Assembly (NCBI RefSeq): GCF_022014595.1
Contig: NZ_CP091740.1
Coordinates: 558,001 to 622,000 of the forward strand
DNA: 64,000 bases
DNA from: Solitalea lacus
GTDB taxonomy: Bacteria > Bacteroidota > Bacteroidia > Sphingobacteriales > Sphingobacteriaceae
Direction of reading: 5' to 3'
The notes below the pieces were generated by a model. That model saw only the letters and a list, made by a program, of their open reading frames with translations. It made no database searches and was not told where the DNA came from. Positions 33,999 through 44,430 of the stretch are shown one piece after another; the first letter of the stretch is position 1, and every line of letters starts with the position of its first letter. A program made the translations under genes and the position numbers.

Positions 33999-36900
33999 AT
34001 GTTAAAAAGCAACGCCAAGTTTATTTTTTATACATTAACGCTAATTGGTGCGCTGTTTATTGTAAACTATACTGTTAGCTACTTTTCAAAGCCCGATACG
34101 GAGCTAAGAATGGTAGCTAACAGAGTTGGACGTTTGCTGACTGAAAAGCTGGAGTTTATCGACGGTTTCTATCTATACTCGATAGATGGTAAAAACTTAA
34201 ACTCCCCTGCCGTTAACTCTGTTGAGATTATTCAAAAATTAAAAGATCAGAATCTTAATTTATTGCAGTTTAAGGGTGACCATCTAATTTTTTGGACTAG
34301 CAACAATGTAATTATTGACAATCCAAGTCAGATAAAAAGTGGCAGTTCATTTGTGAAACTCTCCAATGGTTGGTATTTCATAAATAAGAAGGTCAATAAA
34401 AATATTTCCAGCTTGTTTTTAATGCTGGTGAAAAAAGAATACTCGTTTCAAAATAGTTTCTTAAAAAACACATTTTCAGAAGAACTTAACATACCGGATT
34501 ACTTTAAGCTTTCCAGCTTAGATGAGAAGCGGATTGTTTACGTGGTTATTGAGCCCGATATAGTTCTTTTCGGACTAAAAATAGACAGTTTTAGTCGAGA
34601 TCAAACTATATCGATCCCGAAAATCGTAATCGAGAGCTTAATGATTCTTATTTTATTTATTCTGTTTGTTTTTATTGGGAATCAGCTTTATGAGCGACAG
34701 AAAAAATGGCAAGCCTTTTTACTAATCGTGGTGGTTCCGATTGGATTTCGATTGTTATTGTTAGAGTTTGCTATTCCAGGCGAATTCTACAGAAGTGAAA
34801 TGTTCGCTCCTACAATCTACGCCTCATCTTATCCCAATAATTCATTAGGAGATCTTTTACTAAATGTTTTGCTGGTTTTCGGCATTGTTTGGTATTACAG
34901 TAGAAAAATCAAGCCTATTGATTTATCCTTCGGTCACAAAACAGCAGCCTATGCGGTTTCGGGTATTTTTCTGTTTTTCATATTTCAGCTTTGTAAACTG
35001 CTGTACGATATCTTTGAAGGATTGATTTTGAACTCCAAAATTGAGTTTGATCTATCTGAGATACTCGATATAAGTGGATATAGCATTATTGGTCTAACTA
35101 TAATAGGCATAACAGTATATACATTTTTCCTTATTTCAATATTGATAGTGAGGTTTTTTGCGGAATTGAACTTTCATGAGAATGAAAAGCTTGCTGTATT
35201 TACAACGTCAATCTTTGCTGTAACGATCTATTTTGTTCTAAAAGGCAACTACAATGTTTATTACTTATTGATTGCACTTTTTCTTTTGGTTGTTGAACGT
35301 AGTACAAAACAAGGAAGGGCGGTGCTCACCTTTCCAGAACGAACTTTAGTTTTGCTTATATTCTCAACAATAATAGCATCAAACTTAAATATTTTCTTAG
35401 CTGAAAAGGAAAAGGAAAACCGTAAGTTATTAGCGTTAAAACTAGAGGATGCCCATGACCCAATTGCCGAAATTGTTTTTACGGATATAAAAAGGAAAAT
35501 AAAGACAGACCCAATTGTAATTAATTACTTTCTTTCTGCCGAAAAGAATAGGCTGGCTTTAAATGATAGATTGCAAAAGGTTTATTTTACAGGGTATTTT
35601 TCTCGCTACGAAGTAAACACATATCCGCTTGAGAATCCTGCAGATACCTTAGACAATCAGGAGGTCTCGAGCATACGTTTGTTGTTTAAAAATAGTGGGC
35701 TCGATTTTAATCAGGCGCTTGCTGGGACCGACACCCTCTTTCAACCTAAAGGAATTCCGGGTATTCAGCAATACATAGGAGCAATAAGCATTAAAGAAGG
35801 AATAACAGAGGCAAAGCTGTTCTTTGATATTCGTTCCAAACTAGCAGAAAGAGGAAGCAAATATCCTCAGGTATTATTGGAAAGTAATGTAAACGTAAAT
35901 CGGGAACTTGAAAACTATTCATATGCCTTGTATAATAAGGGCAAATTGATGATAAATAGAGGGGATTATCAATATAAAGCAAATAGTTCAGATTTTACAT
36001 CCGACTTTAAAAGTACAGACAGCTACTTTTTCAACTTAAACAACTTTAACCACCTTGTCTATCGGGTTGGACAAGACACACAGATAATTGTTAGCCGCAG
36101 AAATCATGACTTTTTAACTGATCTGGCTATCTTTTCATATATATTAGGTTTCTCAATTCTTTTTGCAGCTGCAATTTTCTTCTTAAGAAACATTGGTACT
36201 TACCTGGAGGAGAATTATGAAAACATTAGCCAGTTTAATTTTACACAGCTATTAAATTCCTTCAACCTCTTATTTAAAACCCGGATTCAATTATCAATGA
36301 TTATTGCTGTAATGGCTTCAGTTTTGGTAATCGGTTGGGTTACATTATTGAATGTCCGGAAACAATACCGAGATCAACAAAATGGGTTAATCATTGAAAG
36401 GATCAATTTGGCTAGTGTGAATTTTAATGCACAACTGGTTAAAGATGATTCATTGGTACTGGATAATGAGTTTCCTATTAAGTTTGCCTCTTTTGCTGAT
36501 ATCAGTTCATCGGATGTAAATCTTTATGGACCTGATGGTCGGCTAATTCGTACTACACAACCAAAACTATTTGATAGGGGATTGATCTCTGAAAACATTA
36601 ATCCAAGGCCGTTTCATGATATTTCCAAAAATGGGTTCACAGAGTACATAACAGAAAGAGAATCCCTAGGGACATTAAATTACCTTTCTGCATATGCCCC
36701 AATTATAAATTCAAAAAATAAGATTCTAGGGTACATCAATATCCCTTATTTTGAAAATGAAGAAGACTACAGAGGGAAAATATCAATCTTTTTGAGCTCT
36801 ATTATTAACGTTTATTCTTTTGTGTTTTTAGCAATCGGTATTATCGCATTTGTGTTTTCCAACTCGATAACAGCTCCGCTTGAAATGCTGCTGCAAAATT

Positions 36901-37724
36901 TTAAGACCACACGGATTGGACGTAATAAACCAATTGAATGGCAAAATAACGATGAAATTGGAGCGATGGTGCATGAGTACAACAATATGATTGCCGAGCT
37001 CGAAGTTAGCGCGCATAAACTGGCCATGTCGGAGCGCGAAAACGCATGGAAAGAAATGGCAAAGCAAATTGCACATGAGATCAAAAATCCGTTAACTCCT
37101 CTCCGCTTAGGAATTCAACACCTGGAGCGTTCATGGCGTGACAAAGACCCGAACTTTGATCAGAAATTTGAAAAATTCAGTAGGAGTTTTGTTCAGCAGA
37201 TTGACAGTTTATCTTTTATTGCTTCAGAGTTCTCTAGTTTTGCCAAAATGCCTGAAACCAAAAATGAAGTGTTTGATGTGAAAGAAATTTTGGAACAAAC
37301 AGTTAACATTTTTAAAGAAACTGAAAGTGCCGAAGTGATTTTCCGTTCATGGAATTACAGTAATACTAAAATATTTGCTGATAAGGATCAGTTACTTAGA
37401 TCGTTCAACAACTTGGTGAAAAATGCATTGCAGGCAATGCCGACCGATGAGCGCGGAATGGTTATGATAGATCTAACTGGTTCAGAAAATGAAGTGTCTA
37501 TTACCATTTCTGATACGGGTAGCGGGATTCCTGATGAGGTTCGAGAGAAAGTTTTTGCCCCCAACTTTACCACAAAAAGTTCGGGTATGGGTATTGGACT
37601 TGCTTTTGTGAAGAACTCTATTGAAAATGCAGGTGGAATGATTCGTTTCAACTCAGTTGCCGGTATTGGTACTACATTTTATATCAATTTACCTGTGGTA
37701 AAAAAACGGAAAAATAAGGCTTAA
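33999..37724 (+). CDS. Very large polytopic NtrY-like histidine kinase
   Basis: A 1241-residue kinase. One membrane helix near residues 10-30 is followed by a ~170-residue extracytoplasmic region. A block of about seven further helices lies between ~205 and 460. A long soluble region (~460-705) precedes two helices (~707-735, 762-783). A second sensor-like region (~785-925) and a last helix (~930-955) lead into HAMP (SITAPLEMLLQNFKTTRIG). HisKA has His1026 in AKQIAHEIKNPLTPLRLGIQ, and the ATPase has NNLVKNALQAM, DTGSGIPDEVRE and SGMGIGLAFVKNSIE. The HEIKNPLTP form is characteristic of NtrY. No response regulator is adjacent. The multi-helix block has no recognised function. Confidence 0.85.
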   Translation: MLKSNAKFIFYTLTLIGALFIVNYTVSYFSKPDTELRMVANRVGRLLTEKLEFIDGFYLYSIDGKNLNSPAVNSVEIIQKLKDQNLNLLQFKGDHLIFWTSNNVIIDNPSQIKSGSSFVKLSNGWYFINKKVNKNISSLFLMLVKKEYSFQNSFLKNTFSEELNIPDYFKLSSLDEKRIVYVVIEPDIVLFGLKIDSFSRDQTISIPKIVIESLMILILFILFVFIGNQLYERQKKWQAFLLIVVVPIGFRLLLLEFAIPGEFYRSEMFAPTIYASSYPNNSLGDLLLNVLLVFGIVWYYSRKIKPIDLSFGHKTAAYAVSGIFLFFIFQLCKLLYDIFEGLILNSKIEFDLSEILDISGYSIIGLTIIGITVYTFFLISILIVRFFAELNFHENEKLAVFTTSIFAVTIYFVLKGNYNVYYLLIALFLLVVERSTKQGRAVLTFPERTLVLLIFSTIIASNLNIFLAEKEKENRKLLALKLEDAHDPIAEIVFTDIKRKIKTDPIVINYFLSAEKNRLALNDRLQKVYFTGYFSRYEVNTYPLENPADTLDNQEVSSIRLLFKNSGLDFNQALAGTDTLFQPKGIPGIQQYIGAISIKEGITEAKLFFDIRSKLAERGSKYPQVLLESNVNVNRELENYSYALYNKGKLMINRGDYQYKANSSDFTSDFKSTDSYFFNLNNFNHLVYRVGQDTQIIVSRRNHDFLTDLAIFSYILGFSILFAAAIFFLRNIGTYLEENYENISQFNFTQLLNSFNLLFKTRIQLSMIIAVMASVLVIGWVTLLNVRKQYRDQQNGLIIERINLASVNFNAQLVKDDSLVLDNEFPIKFASFADISSSDVNLYGPDGRLIRTTQPKLFDRGLISENINPRPFHDISKNGFTEYITERESLGTLNYLSAYAPIINSKNKILGYINIPYFENEEDYRGKISIFLSSIINVYSFVFLAIGIIAFVFSNSITAPLEMLLQNFKTTRIGRNKPIEWQNNDEIGAMVHEYNNMIAELEVSAHKLAMSERENAWKEMAKQIAHEIKNPLTPLRLGIQHLERSWRDKDPNFDQKFEKFSRSFVQQIDSLSFIASEFSSFAKMPETKNEVFDVKEILEQTVNIFKETESAEVIFRSWNYSNTKIFADKDQLLRSFNNLVKNALQAMPTDERGMVMIDLTGSENEVSITISDTGSGIPDEVREKVFAPNFTTKSSGMGIGLAFVKNSIENAGGMIRFNSVAGIGTTFYINLPVVKKRKNKA

Positions 37725-37761
37725 TTGCTGCCATTTCAAATGTATCTACTTTTATGAAAAT

Positions 37762-37782
37762 GGAATAAGTGTTATTCCTTTT
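37762..37782 (+). terminator. Probable terminator after the NtrY-like kinase
   Basis: GGAATAA (37762-37768) pairs with TTATTCC (37772-37778) across a 3-nt loop, followed by TTTT. It could also be an operator for the GH92 gene that starts 55 bp later. Confidence 0.45.
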
Positions 37783-37836
37783 GTCATTTTATAATAGAAT
37801 CTCGATTTTAGAAGAATCAAACCAAATAAACTCATA

Positions 37837-40800
37837 ATGAATCGAGCATTTATCAAAACCTCACTTTGTGTTTTGTTAAGTACTATTACCCTCTCTACTT
37901 ACAGTCAGAAACTGATAAGTTATGTAAATCCGTTCATTGGTACGGCCGCACATGGGCATACTTTTCCAGGTGCAACGGTGCCTTTCGGTATGGTGCAATT
38001 GAGTCCGGACACGGGGACTGAAGGCTGGGATTGGTGTTCGGGGTATCATAGCTCTGATAGTTCTATCATTGGATTTTCACATACTCATTTGAGTGGAACC
38101 GGTGGCGGAGATTATGGTGATATTTTATTAATGCCCACAATAGGAGCCTGGAAAGTTCAACCAGGAGCAAAAGATAAATCAAATGATGGCTACCGTTCTC
38201 GTTTCAGTCATGAAACAGAAAAGGCTTCACCCGGCTATTACAGTGTTTTTCTGGATGATTATAAAATAACAGCTGAATTGACAACGACCACCCGCGTGGG
38301 CATACATAAATACATTTTCCCCAAATCATCAGTGAGTAATGTCGTGGTCGACTTGGAGCATGGTATTTCTGATGATGTGCGGGAGAGTTTTATTCAAATA
38401 AGTGGTAACGATGAAGTTGTTGGTTTACGACGATCAAAAGGTTGGGCAAACGACCAATATGTTTATTTTATTATAAAGTTTTCTAAGCCCTTTAAAAAAT
38501 TTGCAGTGGCCAACGACGAAGATATGACTGTTGATGGTCGCAAAATGGAAGGTACAGCTGTGAAAGGCATTTTCAGGTTTACAACCAAAGAAAATGAGGC
38601 TATTTTGGTTAAAGTGGCCATTTCATCGGTGAGTGTTGAAGGGGCGCGTAAAAATTTGGAAGCCGAGGCTCCCGAATGGGATTTTGAAAAAATCAGAGCC
38701 CAAACAGAAAATAGTTGGGAACAGCAGTTGAGCAAAATAAAGGTTAATGCGCCAGTTGACTCGCTGGATTCCTCTCAAGTAAAGCAAAAAACAATATTTT
38801 ATACTTCGCTTTACCATTGCTTTATTCACCCTAATATTTATAGTGATGTTGATGGGCAGTACCGTGGAATGGATATGCAAATCCATAAAACTACTACGAA
38901 TCACTATACTGTTTTCTCACTCTGGGATACTTTTAGAGCGTTACACCCCTTGTTTACTTTAATTGCACCTGAAAGGAACACTGAAATGGTACAGTCATTA
39001 TTAGATGATTATAAACAATCCGGTCGACTGCCCATTTGGGAGCTTGCCTCAAATGAAACCGGAACAATGATTGGCTATCATGCTGTCCCTGTAATTGCCG
39101 ATATGATTTTAAAAGGAATTGGCTCGCTTGATGTAAGCCTGGCCTATGAGGCAATGAAAAAAAGTGCACTGGATGATGACAGAGGATTAAAGTACTACAA
39201 GCTGAATGGTTTTATTCCCCGGGAGCTTGAAGCTAATTCAGTTTCTAAACAACTGGAATATACCTTTGATGATTGGTGCATTTCACAGGTAGCGCTCAAA
39301 TTGGGTAAGCAAAATGATTACGAATATTTTTTAGGTCGTGCATTAAATTATCGTAATGTTTTTGATCCTTCAGTTGGTTTTATGCGTGGTCGCAATAGTT
39401 ATGGGCAATGGAATCCTGACTTTAATCCTATGCAGGTTTCAATATTCGGAAGCGGTGACTTTACAGAAGGAAATGCTTGGCAATATAGTTTTTTTGCACC
39501 ACAGGATGTAAATGGGATGATGGAATTATATGGAGGAGCAAAAAAATTTGCAGCAAAGCTAGATAGTTTGTTTGCTCAAAAGTCTCTGGTAGATAATGAA
39601 CATGCTTTAGATGTAAGTGGTCTTATTGGGCAGTATGCACATGGAAATGAACCAAGTCACCATGTTGCTTATTTATATAACTATGCCGCCGAGCCTTGGA
39701 AGACCCAGCAAAAAGTACATGAAATTAGGGATGGGTTATACAGCATTGAAAGGGCTGGATTATGTGGAAATGAAGACTGCGGACAAATGTCAGCATGGTA
39801 TGTGTTTTCGGCTTTAGGTTTTTATCCAGTAAATCCAGCTTCCGGACAATATATTTTAGGGAGTCCACTGTTTGAGTCGGTTACCCTCAACCCTGATTCT
39901 GAGACATCATTTACAATTTCAGCAAATGATGTTTTCGAAGATAATATTTACGTAGAGGGGACATTGCTAAATAATCAACCCTACTCAAAAACGTATGTTA
40001 CGCATAAGGATTTGGTTAAAGGGGGGGCATTTGTTTTTTCAATGGTGAATCAACCGAATCACTCTCGGGGTACAAAGCCTGAAGACTGTCCTGTACAAGC
40101 CATTAATGTTAGCCAAAAGCAAGGCGAAAAGCTAATGTTTAAGCCATATGAAGCTTCAGGTAAAACGATTTTTTTCGGGAAAAAACTTATTACATTGAAG
40201 TCAGAGACCCAAGGGGCTAAAATTTATTATACGGTGGATGGTACGGTTCCAACTTCCTCATCAAAAATATATACCAAGCCGTTTGAGGTAAATAAAAGTG
40301 TTATTGTCAATGCAGTTGCTATCGATAAAGACGGTAATCAAAGTGAGCCTTCAACTATCAATTTTACCAGGGCTATCGTTAAAACATCAAAAGGATCATT
40401 CCCAAAAATAAAGTCAAACGTAACACCAGGAAATACCTACAAGAATACGGCTGATATATTGTTAGATGGCACTTTAGGCTCTTACGATTTCAGAGATGGA
40501 AAGTGGTTTGCAACCGACAATGGACAGTTAAGCTTAACGATTGAACTTGAAAAACCAATCGCTATAAAGAAGCTCAATATTCGTTTTATGGAGAATACAG
40601 GGTCTTGGATTTTTATTCCTAAGAGTATACGTTTCAAGGTTTCAGCAGACGGTAGTAATTATGTGGATTTAGGAACAATAAAAAATGAAATGCCTTTAAC
40701 TCATCCAGAAATTGTTATTAAGGAATTTTCAAAGGAAAATAATGCGAAGGAGAAGGTTAAGTTTATAAAAATAGAAGTTGAGAATGCCGGGAAATTGCCG

Positions 40801-40866
40801 GGGTGGCACCCTGGGGCTGGTAATATAGCCTGGATGTTTATGGATGAATTGACGATTGAGTATTAA
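37837..40866 (+). CDS. GH92 family alpha-mannosidase with C-terminal carbohydrate-binding-type domains
   Basis: A 1009-residue secreted glycosidase (signal peptide to about residue 23). The GH92 fold spans ~25-755 with its diagnostic start YVNPFIGTAAHGHTFPGATV, FGMVQLSPDTG, GFSHTHLSGTGGGDYGD, YTVFSLWDTFRALHPL, AGLCGNEDCGQMSAWYVF and YILGSPLFESVTL. GH92 enzymes are Ca2+-dependent exo-alpha-mannosidases that act on N-glycans or mannans. Residues ~775-850 look like a chitobiase C-terminal beta domain (KIYYTVDGTVPTSSSKIYTK). Residues ~865-1009 look like an F5/8-type (CBM32-like) module (IKKLNIRFMENTGSWIFIPK). It is followed by cutC and a beta-mannosidase in the same direction. Confidence 0.94.
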   Translation: MNRAFIKTSLCVLLSTITLSTYSQKLISYVNPFIGTAAHGHTFPGATVPFGMVQLSPDTGTEGWDWCSGYHSSDSSIIGFSHTHLSGTGGGDYGDILLMPTIGAWKVQPGAKDKSNDGYRSRFSHETEKASPGYYSVFLDDYKITAELTTTTRVGIHKYIFPKSSVSNVVVDLEHGISDDVRESFIQISGNDEVVGLRRSKGWANDQYVYFIIKFSKPFKKFAVANDEDMTVDGRKMEGTAVKGIFRFTTKENEAILVKVAISSVSVEGARKNLEAEAPEWDFEKIRAQTENSWEQQLSKIKVNAPVDSLDSSQVKQKTIFYTSLYHCFIHPNIYSDVDGQYRGMDMQIHKTTTNHYTVFSLWDTFRALHPLFTLIAPERNTEMVQSLLDDYKQSGRLPIWELASNETGTMIGYHAVPVIADMILKGIGSLDVSLAYEAMKKSALDDDRGLKYYKLNGFIPRELEANSVSKQLEYTFDDWCISQVALKLGKQNDYEYFLGRALNYRNVFDPSVGFMRGRNSYGQWNPDFNPMQVSIFGSGDFTEGNAWQYSFFAPQDVNGMMELYGGAKKFAAKLDSLFAQKSLVDNEHALDVSGLIGQYAHGNEPSHHVAYLYNYAAEPWKTQQKVHEIRDGLYSIERAGLCGNEDCGQMSAWYVFSALGFYPVNPASGQYILGSPLFESVTLNPDSETSFTISANDVFEDNIYVEGTLLNNQPYSKTYVTHKDLVKGGAFVFSMVNQPNHSRGTKPEDCPVQAINVSQKQGEKLMFKPYEASGKTIFFGKKLITLKSETQGAKIYYTVDGTVPTSSSKIYTKPFEVNKSVIVNAVAIDKDGNQSEPSTINFTRAIVKTSKGSFPKIKSNVTPGNTYKNTADILLDGTLGSYDFRDGKWFATDNGQLSLTIELEKPIAIKKLNIRFMENTGSWIFIPKSIRFKVSADGSNYVDLGTIKNEMPLTHPEIVIKEFSKENNAKEKVKFIKIEVENAGKLPGWHPGAGNIAWMFMDELTIEY

Positions 40867-40904
40867 AGCAATTTATTGATTAAAGTAAGAACATAAGAAA
40901 TAAA

Positions 40905-41660
40905 ATGACTGAATCTTCTTTAGAAATATGCTGTTATTCGGCGGAATCGGTGGTGGAAGCGGTAAAAGGCGGAGCTGATAGAGTTGAACTTTGCGATAGC
41001 ATGCAGGATGGCGGTACGACTCCAAGTAGTGGAACTATAGCCTTAGCCCGTAAGGCAGACAATATCAAACTATATGTAATTATTCGTCCGCGTGGAGGTG
41101 ACTTTTGTTATAATGATATTGAGTTCGAAGTAATGAAACGTGATGTCCTGGAAGCGAAACGCCTAGGAGCTGACGGTGTCGTGATTGGACTTTTATTGCC
41201 AGACGGATCAGTGGATGTTGAACGGACTAAACAGCTGGTAGAATTGGCGTCTCCAATGGATATAACATTCCATCGGGCGTTTGATATGTCAAAAGATCCT
41301 TTTGATGCTTTGGAAAAGATATATGGTTGTGGTATTAAAAGAATATTGACATCCGGCACATATAATACTGCTGTCGAGGGTGTTGAGGTTCTTAGACAGA
41401 TTATTCAGCAAGCAGATAATAGAGTAAATATTATGGCAGGTAGCGGAGTAAATGCTGACAATATGAAACTGCTGTATGAGGCTGGAATTAGGCACTTTCA
41501 TTCTTCGGCAATGAAATTTGTTAAAACCGAAATGCAATTTCAGCATCCAAATATAAAAATGGGCAAGGAAGGTCAATTATCGGAGTTTGAAAAAGCAATA
41601 GTTGATGTTGAAAAAGTAAAAGCAATGCATCAAAAGCTAAATCAGTTAAGTGGCAACTAA
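40905..41660 (+). CDS. cutC: CutC family protein
   Basis: A 251-residue TIM-barrel protein with the family start LEICCYSAESVVEAVKGGAD, RVELCDSMQDGGTTPSSG, VIIRPRGGDFCYND, DITFHRAFDMSKDPFDAL and VNIMAGSGVNADNM. CutC was named for copper homeostasis in E. coli, but that role is disputed and the catalytic function is unsettled. Here it lies 38 bp after an alpha-mannosidase gene and 49 bp before a beta-mannosidase gene with no copper genes nearby. The neighbourhood therefore suggests a role linked to sugar breakdown (inference). Confidence 0.93.
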   Translation: MTESSLEICCYSAESVVEAVKGGADRVELCDSMQDGGTTPSSGTIALARKADNIKLYVIIRPRGGDFCYNDIEFEVMKRDVLEAKRLGADGVVIGLLLPDGSVDVERTKQLVELASPMDITFHRAFDMSKDPFDALEKIYGCGIKRILTSGTYNTAVEGVEVLRQIIQQADNRVNIMAGSGVNADNMKLLYEAGIRHFHSSAMKFVKTEMQFQHPNIKMGKEGQLSEFEKAIVDVEKVKAMHQKLNQLSGN

Positions 41661-41709
41661 AAAGCTTGTTGAGAGCAAGTTGTGCAGTGATAAAAACGTT
41701 ATACCAAAC

Positions 41710-44355
41710 ATGAGGAAATTTTTCAGGAAACTGCTTCTCACAACCATTGTGGCATGTTCCATAACGATGGTTAAGGGACAAGCAGTAAAAACAATTGAAC
41801 TGAACAAAAATTGGAAGTTCAAACAAGCTGATGCATCTCAGTGGCGTTCTGCTGAAGTGCCGGGAACGGTTCATACGGATTTACTTGCCAATAAAGTAAT
41901 TGGAGACCCTTTTTATCGTACAAACGAAAAGGAAGTTCAATGGATTGAGCAAAAGGACTGGATCTATGAAACCGATATCAATATTGATGAGGAGTTAAAT
42001 GCTTACGAAAATATCGATTTGGATTTTGAAGGCCTTGATACTTATGCCGATGTTTTTGTGAATGATTCTTTGGTGTTAAGTTCCAATAACATGTTTATTG
42101 GCCATCAGGTGCAAGTAAGGCATTTTCTTAGAGCTGGAGAAAATAAATTGAGGGTTTATTTTCACTCTCCGGTAAATAAAGCGATGCCTATTTATCAAGC
42201 TTCAAAAATTAAATATCCTGCAGATAATGAGCAATCACCCATAAAAACTAGCATTTTCACCCGAAAAGCACCTTATCAATACGGATGGGACTGGGGACCA
42301 CGTTTTGTAACCTCCGGTATTTGGAAATCTGTACGATTGCATGCATGGAACAAGGTTCGGATCGTTGATACACATGTACAACAACTATATTTAAACAACA
42401 ATCAGGCTTCACTGGAAGCTATTATCGATTTAGAATCTGATCTAGACAAAACGGTTCAGTTAAAGGTTTCGAGTCCTGATAATGAATTTGAAACTGTTTA
42501 CATGAACCAATACCTCACTCCTGGTCGTCAGAATGTAAAAGTTTCCTTTCAGATACCTAATCCAAAACGGTGGTGGCCCAATGGTTTAGGTGAACAAAAA
42601 CTGTATAAAGTGATGATGGAGGTGTTTACAGATGAAGCAGGCGACCGTACAGTTCAAAATGTGGGGTTGCGTACCGTTCAAGTTGTAAATGCTTCTGACT
42701 CTATTGGAGAAAGCTTTTATGTTAAGGTAAATGGGGTGCCGGTATTTATGAAAGGGGCAAATTATATCCCGTCGGATAGTTTCCTGCCTCGTGTTACTGT
42801 CGACAGGCTTCAAAAAACTTTCGCAGATGTAAAGCAGTCAAACATGAACATGTTACGTGTCTGGGGTGGTGGCGTTTATGAAAGTGATGAGTTCTATAAC
42901 CTTGCGGATGAAAATGGTATTTTGATTTGGCAGGATTTTATGTTTGCCTGTACTATGTATCCTTCTGATTCGGCGTTTTTGGCTAATGTAAAAGCTGAGG
43001 CTGAATATAATATTAAACGCTTACGCAAGCATCCGAGTTTGGTCTTATGGTGTGGTAATAATGAGATTGCAGTCGCCTGGAAAAATTGGGGATGGCAAAA
43101 ATCATATAACTATTCCGAACTAGACAGTAATGAACTTATAAATGGGTATAAAAAGGTTTTTGACGAGATATTGCCGCAAGCTGTTGAACGATTTGATAGT
43201 AACCGATTTTACTTTGGTTCATCACCTATAAGTAACTGGGGGAAAGTTGAAGATTTTAAAAGAGGAGACAACCATTTCTGGGGTGTTTGGCATGCCGAAA
43301 TGCCTTTTGAAGCCTATAATACTCATGTCCCACGCTTTATGAGTGAGTATGGGTTTCAATCGTTCCCTGATGTTGTAACGATCAATCGGTTTGCAAAATC
43401 CGAAGATTTCGATATTAATTCGGCCGTGATGAAAGCTCATCAAAAGAGTTATAAAGGCAATGGGTTAATCAAAACTTATATGGACCGATATTATAAATCG
43501 CCTAAAGATTTTGAGTCGTTTTTATATGTGGGACAACTTTTGCAGGCCGAGGGAATAAAGCTTGCCATTGAGGCTCATCGTCGAAACATGCCTTATTGCA
43601 TGGGCTCATTATATTGGCAATTGAACGATTGCTGGCCAGTGGCATCATGGAGTAGTATCGATTATTATGGCCGATGGAAGGCTTTGCAATACTTTGTAAA
43701 AGATGCGTTCACTCCTGTATTGGTTGATCCTCAGATGGAGAATAACAAATTGTCTGTTTACGCCATTTCTGATTTAAAAGAAAGCAAACCTGCCGAGTTA
43801 AAACTCAAACTGATGGATTTTAAAGGAAATCAGGTCTGGTCAAAATCTGAAATTGTTCAATTGGAAGCTAATAAAAGTAAAGTAGTTTATAGTGAGCCAA
43901 CTGCTATTCACCTCCAAAAGGTTGATAAAACTTCACATTTATTAGTTGCGGAATTGTTGGTGGAGGGTAAATCAGTTTCGAAGAACATTTTGTACCTAGA
44001 TACCCTTAAGGCTCTTAACTTGCCACAACCGGTTATTAAATCTGAAATCCAACAGACAGGATCGCAATTTTCAATAAAACTAAGCTCTGATGTATTAGCC
44101 AAAAACCTATATCTGTTACTGGCCAACGATCAGCATTCAGCGTTTGATGTTAACTATTTCGATTTATTACCTGGTGAAGTTCGAATCATTACCTTCAAAT
44201 CGGGATTAACATTAGAACAGGTAAAAAGTAACCTAAAACTGATAACACTGGTAGATAGTTATTCAGTTTCAGGTGCAAAGACTGATATGGTTAAAGACGA
44301 GGAGCAGAATGGTTCTTTCTTTGATCGAATGAGAAAAAAGTTAAAGAAGAATTAA
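41710..44355 (+). CDS. GH2 beta-mannosidase
   Basis: An 881-residue secreted enzyme from the ATG at 41710, which gives a proper signal peptide (to about residue 23, MVKG/QA). A GTG at 41650 inside cutC would hide it. The domain order is the sugar-binding jelly roll (NWKFKQADASQWRSAEVPGT), the Ig-like domain, the TIM barrel and C-terminal beta domains. The acid/base Glu452 is in LWCGNNEIAVAW and the nucleophile Glu546 in RFMSEYGFQSFPD. AYQYGWDWGPRF-type sequence (PYQYGWDWGPRFVTSGIWK) is diagnostic of mannosidase-type GH2. It removes beta-linked mannose, as in the N-glycan core, complementing the GH92 enzyme. Confidence 0.94.
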   Translation: MRKFFRKLLLTTIVACSITMVKGQAVKTIELNKNWKFKQADASQWRSAEVPGTVHTDLLANKVIGDPFYRTNEKEVQWIEQKDWIYETDINIDEELNAYENIDLDFEGLDTYADVFVNDSLVLSSNNMFIGHQVQVRHFLRAGENKLRVYFHSPVNKAMPIYQASKIKYPADNEQSPIKTSIFTRKAPYQYGWDWGPRFVTSGIWKSVRLHAWNKVRIVDTHVQQLYLNNNQASLEAIIDLESDLDKTVQLKVSSPDNEFETVYMNQYLTPGRQNVKVSFQIPNPKRWWPNGLGEQKLYKVMMEVFTDEAGDRTVQNVGLRTVQVVNASDSIGESFYVKVNGVPVFMKGANYIPSDSFLPRVTVDRLQKTFADVKQSNMNMLRVWGGGVYESDEFYNLADENGILIWQDFMFACTMYPSDSAFLANVKAEAEYNIKRLRKHPSLVLWCGNNEIAVAWKNWGWQKSYNYSELDSNELINGYKKVFDEILPQAVERFDSNRFYFGSSPISNWGKVEDFKRGDNHFWGVWHAEMPFEAYNTHVPRFMSEYGFQSFPDVVTINRFAKSEDFDINSAVMKAHQKSYKGNGLIKTYMDRYYKSPKDFESFLYVGQLLQAEGIKLAIEAHRRNMPYCMGSLYWQLNDCWPVASWSSIDYYGRWKALQYFVKDAFTPVLVDPQMENNKLSVYAISDLKESKPAELKLKLMDFKGNQVWSKSEIVQLEANKSKVVYSEPTAIHLQKVDKTSHLLVAELLVEGKSVSKNILYLDTLKALNLPQPVIKSEIQQTGSQFSIKLSSDVLAKNLYLLLANDQHSAFDVNYFDLLPGEVRIITFKSGLTLEQVKSNLKLITLVDSYSVSGAKTDMVKDEEQNGSFFDRMRKKLKKN

Positions 44356-44384
44356 GCCTATTCTGTTGGAATTATAATAAAACA

Positions 44385-44422
44385 AGAAGCAGCAAGTGTT
44401 AATCGCTTGCTGCTTCTGTTTT
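44385..44422. terminator. Bidirectional terminator between beta-mannosidase and glycosyltransferase genes
   Basis: AGAAGCAGCAAG (44385-44396) pairs perfectly with CTTGCTGCTTCT (44406-44417), followed by GTTTTT on the plus strand; 9-nt loop. It lies between convergent genes. Confidence 0.8.
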
Positions 44423-44430
44423 TATAAGCC

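Noticed and set aside
41650-41709. GTG start for the beta-mannosidase inside cutC
   Set aside because: It would put 20 residues ahead of a clear signal peptide that begins at the ATG at 41710.
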